11,677 nt of DNA from Desulfobacula sp. (GTDB lineage: Bacteria > Desulfobacterota > Desulfobacteria > Desulfobacterales > Desulfobacteraceae), in NCBI RefSeq assembly GCF_021107415.1, contig NZ_JAIOSW010000092.1, positions 1 to 11,677 of the forward strand. The letters are read 5' to 3'. Below, one piece after another: positions 6,813-11,677 of this stretch. Numbering within the stretch: position 1 is the stretch's first letter; every line of letters begins with the position of its first letter. Made by a program: the position numbers and the translations under genes. Below the pieces are notes generated by a model that was not told where the DNA came from, searched no databases, and saw nothing but the letters and a program-made list of their open reading frames with translations.

Positions 6813-9134
6813 TTATTCCTGAATAATGTGTGGTTTTTGTTTTTTAAGCAACCAGAAACTCAATGCCGGCAGGACAATAACAGCACCCACCATGTTCATC
6901 AGAAATAAAAACGTCAGCAAAATACCCATATCTGCCTGGAACTGGAGGGGCGAAAAGATCCAGGTGCCCACGGCTATTGCCAGGGTCACCCCGGTGAGAA
7001 TCACGGCACTGCCGGATATGGATAAGGTCATCTCATAAGCTTCTGACAGAGATTTTCCTTCTGCAAAAAAACTCTTGAGTCGGCCATAGATATAGATACT
7101 GTAGTCCACACCGACCCCAACACCCAGAGCCACCACCGGCAGTGTGTTCACTTTCAGCCCGATGTCCAGAATATTCATCAGGGCATAGGCCAGAACGGAT
7201 ACCACTCCTAGGGGGAATAGAATAATGAGGACGGCTCTAAGGGAGCGAAAGGCGATGAGGCAAAAAAGCGCCACAGAACTGAAAACACAAAAGAGAATGG
7301 GGAACTGCCTTGCTTCTACTTCTTCATTGGTGGCGGCCATGATCCCCACGTTCCCTGTGGCGAGCCTGAATTTTACCTTGCTGGAAGGATTGTCAACAAT
7401 GTATTGTTTTACAGTAGCGGTAATCCGGTTAATGGTCTCGGCCTTATGGTCACTGGTAAATAATCTTACCGGCATGACAGAGCAATCCTTGTTCACCAGG
7501 CCGGACCCCAGACGGATATTGGAGGTGGCAGTTATTATATTTTTTCGGGCTTTGGGCAGAGCATGCCATTTGGGATTTCCCTCGTGCCAGAGAACGTTCA
7601 TTGTTTTTGCAATATAGGGAAGGGTGATCACCGAAACCACTCCTTTTACATTCTGCATGTGCCAGGCAAATTGATCAATTTCATTCATGGCTTCATAGTC
7701 TAAGCAGCCATAGGAGATGGTTTCGGCTATGATGGAGATGGAATCCACCCCAATGGAAAATAGTTGGGTAATACGGGCGGTATCCATATTATACCGGGAG
7801 TCAGGCCGGAATTCGGGAATCCCCTGGTGGAGGTCACCGATTTTAACCCCGGCCCCTTTCCAGCAGCCGAAAACGGCCAGGCCAACGGTTATGGCTAAAA
7901 TGATGGCCGAGGCTTTTTTCCGGGTGCAGCCGGCCAGAAATCGCCATATTGGCTTCAGGCACTGGATACGTTGCTGCAGTTTCAGCCGATAGGCATCACT
8001 GTCGGGAACCAGGGACAGGAGCACCGGCAAAAAAAGTCCATTGACTACGATGATCACCGCCACTCCGACGCTAGCGGTGAGAGCCATTTCCTGGATGATG
8101 CGCACCGGAATGAGCCAGATGGTTAAAAATCCAATGGTATCGGTGATCAGGGCGGTGATACAGGGTACAAAAATTCGTCCAAAACTGGTTTGAGCAGCTT
8201 CCCGGGGACTGGCGCCTTTATGGACTTCCGCACCTGTGGCAGAGAGCATCTGGACGGCATGGCTTACGGCAATGGCAAAGACTAGAAATGGAACCAGGAT
8301 TCCCATGGGATCAATGCCAAAGCCCAATATGGGTAAAAGTCCCAATTGCCAGATCACCGCCATTGTGGCCGAGCTTAGAACCGCTGCAGTGCGCAGGACA
8401 GACATGCTGTAAACATAGAGCATCACCGCTGTGACCAGAAAGGCGATACCAAAAAAAAGCACCACCCGTTTAGCACCACTGGCCATATCGCCCATGACTT
8501 TGGCAAATCCAATGATATGAACATCAATGGTGTCGGATTGAAATTTATCCCGGACCTTTTCTTCCAGGTCTTTGGAGACCTTCATGATATTCAGTTTTTT
8601 ACCGGTCCTGGGATCAATATTCAGAAGGCCTGCACTGATAATGGCCCCGGAAAAATCGTTGGCCACCAGTCGTCCGATGATTCTGGACTTGAGCACATTC
8701 TGCCTGACCTGCTCAAGACCCTCTTTTGTGGGCTTAAAATCCGGGGGAACCAAAGTGCCCGCATTGATCCCGTCTTCAGTCACCTCCACATATCGGACAT
8801 TGGGAGTAAACAAAGATTTAACCTTGCTGCGTTCCACTCCGGGGAGAAAAAAGACTTCATCAGTGACCTGCTTTAAAGCTGAAAAGAATTCCGGGGTGTA
8901 TATATCACCGTTTTTAGCCACAAGGGAGATGATGATCGTATTCCCCCCGCCAAAGCTTTGCTTGTGGTCAAGGTAGGTCTTCATGTATTCGTGTTTCATG
9001 GGGATGAGCTTTGAAAAACCGGCATCAATATAAAGTTTTGATGATGAATAAGCCATGAACAGGGTGGCAAGGGTAAAGAAAATGATAATCAGGCGGCGGC
9101 GCTGAAAAAGGACTTTTTCAAGTGTTGAGGTCAT
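6813..9134 (-). CDS. MMPL/RND-superfamily inner-membrane transporter
   Basis: 773 residues with the two-fold RND layout of the MMPL type: TM1 at about 14-31, a periplasmic loop (about 35-220), a five-helix bundle (about 224-376), a second TM1-equivalent (about 408-424), a second loop (about 430-608) and a second bundle (about 611-763). The second half carries GVGVGVDYS (671-679), whose D677-Y678 matches the proton-relay Asp-Tyr of MMPL proteins. The equivalent helix of the first half reads FAIAVSHAVQ (286-295) and has Ser-His instead. Families of this type move lipids or other hydrophobic compounds using the proton gradient. The ATG is supported by CAGGAGA nine bases upstream. It sits 41 bases after the YCF48-like gene and 35 before DUF3604, all on one strand. 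Substrate and direction of transport cannot be told from the sequence. Confidence 0.92.
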   Translation of the reverse strand: MTSTLEKVLFQRRRLIIIFFTLATLFMAYSSSKLYIDAGFSKLIPMKHEYMKTYLDHKQSFGGGNTIIISLVAKNGDIYTPEFFSALKQVTDEVFFLPGVERSKVKSLFTPNVRYVEVTEDGINAGTLVPPDFKPTKEGLEQVRQNVLKSRIIGRLVANDFSGAIISAGLLNIDPRTGKKLNIMKVSKDLEEKVRDKFQSDTIDVHIIGFAKVMGDMASGAKRVVLFFGIAFLVTAVMLYVYSMSVLRTAAVLSSATMAVIWQLGLLPILGFGIDPMGILVPFLVFAIAVSHAVQMLSATGAEVHKGASPREAAQTSFGRIFVPCITALITDTIGFLTIWLIPVRIIQEMALTASVGVAVIIVVNGLFLPVLLSLVPDSDAYRLKLQQRIQCLKPIWRFLAGCTRKKASAIILAITVGLAVFGCWKGAGVKIGDLHQGIPEFRPDSRYNMDTARITQLFSIGVDSISIIAETISYGCLDYEAMNEIDQFAWHMQNVKGVVSVITLPYIAKTMNVLWHEGNPKWHALPKARKNIITATSNIRLGSGLVNKDCSVMPVRLFTSDHKAETINRITATVKQYIVDNPSSKVKFRLATGNVGIMAATNEEVEARQFPILFCVFSSVALFCLIAFRSLRAVLIILFPLGVVSVLAYALMNILDIGLKVNTLPVVALGVGVGVDYSIYIYGRLKSFFAEGKSLSEAYEMTLSISGSAVILTGVTLAIAVGTWIFSPLQFQADMGILLTFLFLMNMVGAVIVLPALSFWLLKKQKPHIIQE

Positions 9135-9175
9135 GTAAAAAATTCTCCTGTTTAAAATTCCTAAAGATAGCCCTG

Positions 9176-10288
9176 TTATTGGACAAAAAAAGTGTTAAGG
9201 GAAAGTTTTTTGATCCCGAATTGCCCTATCAAAACAAGGGTATCATCATTGGGGACAAGGACGCTCACAATGTGTTTCCGGCTGGGGTGGGTATAGTTTG
9301 TAAAATTTTCTCCCCTGTCCCGGCTCAGGATCACCGCACCGGCAAGGCCCGTAATGATAACCGTTCCGTCATCAAGACGAATGCCCCCCATCAGGGTGGC
9401 TTCGGTACCGCTGTCCAGCCGTTTAAAGGTATCCCCATCGTCATCGGTCCGGTACAGGTGTCCGCGCAGTCCATAAAAAAGAAGAGAGTTCTCTCCAAGG
9501 GGTAAGACCCCCATAAAACTTCCATGATAGGGTGAGTCCAGGGCATCCCAGGATTCCCCGCCGTCTTCGGATCTGTAAATGGTCCCAATCTCCCCGGCGA
9601 TAAAGATTTTTCCGGTGGAACTTTTGGCCATTTGGTATAAACTGATATCGTTCCCGATTCCAGGGTCCTCAAAATCCCCGAATTCATCCTCCTCATCCTG
9701 GCCCCCCAGGGCAGCAAATAAAACAGATTCTTCATCCGAGATCCCCTTTTCCCGGCCCAGGGTCCGGGTGATAGTAAGCGGCTCGGGTTTCCAGGTGTTT
9801 CCCCCATCCCTTGTTCTGACCATAAGGCCGTAGGCACCGATGGCAAAGCCCGATTTGGCATCCTTGATCCAGATATCCAAAAAAGGGCGTTCATCTTCGG
9901 GGTTGTTATAAATGATTTTCCAGGTTTTTCCGCCATCCTGAGTCCTGAAGATTTCCTGGAAATAGCTGACGGCAAACCCAAGATTATGGTTCACGAAAAA
10001 AACGCCTGTGAGGGTACTGCGGCTGGGAACCTTCATCTGTTCCCAGGTTTGGGCCCCGTCCCGGGAGATCAAAATATGGCCCCTTTCTCCCACCGCCACC
10101 ACCGACGAGACGGTGGTGGCGGTGTCAAGGAGAAGGGAGTGCACTGCCAGGGGCGCCATCACCGAATACTCTTCCTGGGCAAAGACCGGTTGGAACACCA
10201 ATGCAATCCAGAGGATGCAGCCTAAAAAAAGACAGCTTCCTGTTTTTGTCGGGTGATGATCTGCCATGACATGTTTTTTGTTTTCCAT
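9176..10288 (-). CDS. Exported YCF48-like / Asp-box (BNR) beta-propeller protein
   Basis: 370 residues. A signal peptide (hydrophobic core about 18-33) ends at PVFA, with likely cleavage after residue 37; there is no lipobox. Asp-box motifs recur at SRDGAQTW (75-82), TQDGGKTW (116-123), TRDGGNTW (159-166), SEDGGESW (240-247), TDDDGDTF (281-288) and SRDRGENF (322-329), predicting a beta-propeller. The last two are degenerate. Between the third and fourth lies an acidic insert (about 185-213) rich in Asp and Glu. Such propellers beside MMPL transporters are probably periplasmic scaffold or coupling proteins; this is inference. TAAGGA overlaps the stop codon of the DUF1329 gene, 10 bases from the ATG, indicating translational coupling. 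Met8 (ATG) is a possible later start but would shorten the signal peptide's basic region. The coding sequence contains a perfect 14-bp inverted repeat near its 5' end. Confidence 0.88.
   Translation of the reverse strand: MENKKHVMADHHPTKTGSCLFLGCILWIALVFQPVFAQEEYSVMAPLAVHSLLLDTATTVSSVVAVGERGHILISRDGAQTWEQMKVPSRSTLTGVFFVNHNLGFAVSYFQEIFRTQDGGKTWKIIYNNPEDERPFLDIWIKDAKSGFAIGAYGLMVRTRDGGNTWKPEPLTITRTLGREKGISDEESVLFAALGGQDEEDEFGDFEDPGIGNDISLYQMAKSSTGKIFIAGEIGTIYRSEDGGESWDALDSPYHGSFMGVLPLGENSLLFYGLRGHLYRTDDDGDTFKRLDSGTEATLMGGIRLDDGTVIITGLAGAVILSRDRGENFTNYTHPSRKHIVSVLVPNDDTLVLIGQFGIKKLSLNTFFVQ
10091..10124. repeat. Perfect 14-bp GC-rich inverted repeat inside the YCF48-like gene
   Basis: Arms CACCGCCACCACCG (10091-10104) and CGGTGGTGGCGGTG (10111-10124) are exact reverse complements around the 6-base loop ACGAGA. 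In the mRNA it falls at about codons 55-66 and would fold into a very stable hairpin. No T run follows on either strand, so it is not an intrinsic terminator. It encodes TATTV and VVAV on the two strands of adjacent beta structure, so part of the symmetry may come from Thr and Val codons. Confidence 0.85.
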
Positions 10289-10298
10289 AATCCTTTTT

Positions 10299-10304
10299 TC
10301 CTTA
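10299..10304 (-). promoter_or_regulatory. Ribosome-binding site of the YCF48-like gene overlapping the DUF1329 stop
   Basis: The coding strand reads TAAGGA, where TAA is the DUF1329 stop codon and AAGGA the Shine-Dalgarno core, 10 bases before the ATG at 10286-10288. A second AAGG lies only three bases from the start and is too close. The overlap implies that ribosomes ending DUF1329 translation reinitiate on the next gene. Confidence 0.65.
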
Positions 10305-11660
10305 CCGAGTGCCGATTCTTCTTAAATTAGCGGGTGTGAAAATTCTGGAAGACATTTTTTTATTAAAAATATATTCATGTTCTTCATTGTGGGGCGATAC
10401 GCTATACCGTCCGGATTGAAAATCATATGTCACCTCCATGGAAGCCATGAAGGTAGGCAGGCTGTAATAATTGATCGAAGGGGCTTCCTGAAATTTCCAG
10501 AGTTCGTCCCTGTTGTCATAGCAGTCAATGGCCAGAATCTGCCATGAATCCTCGTCAATATAGAATGTCCGTCGTTTGTAGATATGGCGGGTTCCCTGCT
10601 TTAAGGTCGCGTCAACCACCCATACCCTGTGCAGTTCGTAACGGGCCAGTTTCGGGTCGATATGGCGTTTTTGTAACATTTCCTTGTATTTAAGGTCTCC
10701 GCTGTGCAGCTTGTAGGAGTTGTAAGGGACATAGATTTCTTTTTTTCCCAGCAGTTTCCAGTCATAGCGTTTGGGGCTGCCATTGTACATATCAATCATG
10801 TCGGTCACAATGATGCCGTCCGTAGCTTGTTCGGGATTATCAAATGCAACTTCAGGGGCTCGAAGGACACGGCGCAGTCCGGGTCTATAGGACCAGGCTT
10901 TGCGGGCTTCCTTATCCTGGTTCAGGGTCTCGTGAAGAACACTCCCTCTGCCGACATTTCTGGGAGGGGCCAGCACCTGTGATAATCGGACATAGATAAG
11001 ATTGCCGAGCTTTTCCTCTGTGGCACCGGGGCGATGGTACACAAACAATACTTTGCTGGAAGTCTTTCCTTTTTCAAAGCTGCCGCCCTGGGTAACCGGA
11101 AGTTTTGCAAATGTACGCGCTAGGGTGTCGCCCCTGTACCTGAGCAAATGGTTCCAAACCGCCTCAAGGCCTTTTTTGGGGATGGGAAAGGGAATGCCGA
11201 TAACGGAACCCTTCACTCCGTTGCCACCCTCCACCAGTTCGGCTGTGGTCGCATTCTTAATCGTGGCATCATATATTCGCTGGGGCACCGACGCGGTCCT
11301 CCGGGTTTGATACACATTGAGCTTATACGTGGGAAGGGTCTTTAACAATACCTTGTGGCCTTGTGTGAGCTTATCAGTATATTGATCTATATTTTTGGAA
11401 TCAATACTGAATAGGACCTTGTCATCGGGAAAGGGATCGGTATGGTGTATCCCGGGTTTATAGTCGGCAGGCGCCCGGGGAGTGCCCCCTTCCCAGGCAG
11501 GGATAGTGCCGTCGGCATTGCCTGCTTTTTCAGCGCCGAGCGGGGTAAGGTCCTTGCCCAGACGGGCAGCCTCCTCCGGGTTGAGTTTGGCCCAGGTGTT
11601 TGTTACAGCCAAGCCGGTCACAAAAAAACCGACCATTATAAATAATATTATTTTCCGCAT
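10302..11660 (-). CDS. DUF1329 family periplasmic protein
   Basis: 452 residues, the usual length. Residues 1-24 form a signal peptide (KK-type basic start, hydrophobic core, TWA cleavage site), with no lipobox cysteine. The mature N-terminus (LNPEEAARLGKDLTPLGAEK, then GTIPAWEGG) is diagnostic of DUF1329, as are the HRVWVVDATLK and RTFYIDEDSW segments in the C-terminal half. Members are often labelled outer-membrane lipoprotein-sorting proteins because of a LolA/LolB-like fold, which suggests binding of a lipid or hydrophobic ligand in the periplasm; no function is proven here. It is the first gene seen of the four-gene envelope cluster and is followed after 13 bases by the YCF48-like gene. 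DUF1302, a frequent companion expected upstream, would lie beyond the right edge. Confidence 0.93.
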   Translation of the reverse strand: MRKIILFIMVGFFVTGLAVTNTWAKLNPEEAARLGKDLTPLGAEKAGNADGTIPAWEGGTPRAPADYKPGIHHTDPFPDDKVLFSIDSKNIDQYTDKLTQGHKVLLKTLPTYKLNVYQTRRTASVPQRIYDATIKNATTAELVEGGNGVKGSVIGIPFPIPKKGLEAVWNHLLRYRGDTLARTFAKLPVTQGGSFEKGKTSSKVLFVYHRPGATEEKLGNLIYVRLSQVLAPPRNVGRGSVLHETLNQDKEARKAWSYRPGLRRVLRAPEVAFDNPEQATDGIIVTDMIDMYNGSPKRYDWKLLGKKEIYVPYNSYKLHSGDLKYKEMLQKRHIDPKLARYELHRVWVVDATLKQGTRHIYKRRTFYIDEDSWQILAIDCYDNRDELWKFQEAPSINYYSLPTFMASMEVTYDFQSGRYSVSPHNEEHEYIFNKKMSSRIFTPANLRRIGTR

Positions 11661-11666
11661 GATGTT

Positions 11667-11673
11667 CTCCTCT
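11667..11673 (-). promoter_or_regulatory. Strong ribosome-binding site of the DUF1329 gene
   Basis: The coding strand reads AGAGGAG, six bases before the ATG at 11658-11660. It is a near-consensus Shine-Dalgarno sequence and fixes the start. Only four more bases are visible upstream, so the promoter, or a cotranscribed upstream gene, lies outside the window. Confidence 0.75.
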
Positions 11674-11677
11674 TATA

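Overview
The window holds eight protein genes, one of them split by an apparent frameshift. The gene families (AOR-type tungsten oxidoreductase, BKACE/DUF849 enzyme, MMPL-type RND transporter with DUF1329, YCF48-like and DUF3604 partners) and the moderate GC content suit an anaerobic Gram-negative bacterium. A Desulfobacterota (Desulfobacteraceae-like) sulfate reducer is my best guess. This assignment is inference from gene content, not from a marker gene.

Left part (1-2587): the 3' end of a plus-strand BKACE (3-keto-5-aminohexanoate cleavage enzyme family) gene converges on a minus-strand aldehyde:ferredoxin oxidoreductase gene. A 14-bp stem-loop between them looks like a shared bidirectional terminator. 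No ferredoxin, MoaD or other AOR partner gene is visible.

Middle part (2698-4735, minus strand): a MoxR-type AAA+ ATPase overlaps by ATGA with a CoxE-like von Willebrand A gene. The CoxE-like gene is broken into two frames at a C5-T6 homopolymer. Restoring one base gives a single protein of about 374 residues. MoxR plus CoxE-like VWA pairs are chaperone or cofactor-insertion modules in other systems (CoxD/CoxE). Whether this pair serves the adjacent AOR is open.

Right part (4834-11660, minus strand): a tightly spaced cluster in transcription order DUF1329 periplasmic protein, YCF48-like/Asp-box beta-propeller, MMPL/RND inner-membrane transporter, and membrane-anchored DUF3604 (PHP-like) protein. 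Gaps are 13, 41 and 35 bases, and the first ribosome-binding site overlaps the upstream stop codon. Every product carries a signal peptide or membrane segment, so this reads as an envelope machine, plausibly moving a lipid or other hydrophobic substrate. No member's substrate can be read from the sequence. The DUF1302 outer-membrane protein that often accompanies such clusters is not in the window and may lie beyond the right edge.

No tRNA, rRNA, CRISPR array, insertion sequence or phage gene was recognised. There is no gene-free stretch above 300 bases; the longest gaps are about 110 bases (2588-2697) and 98 bases (4736-4833).
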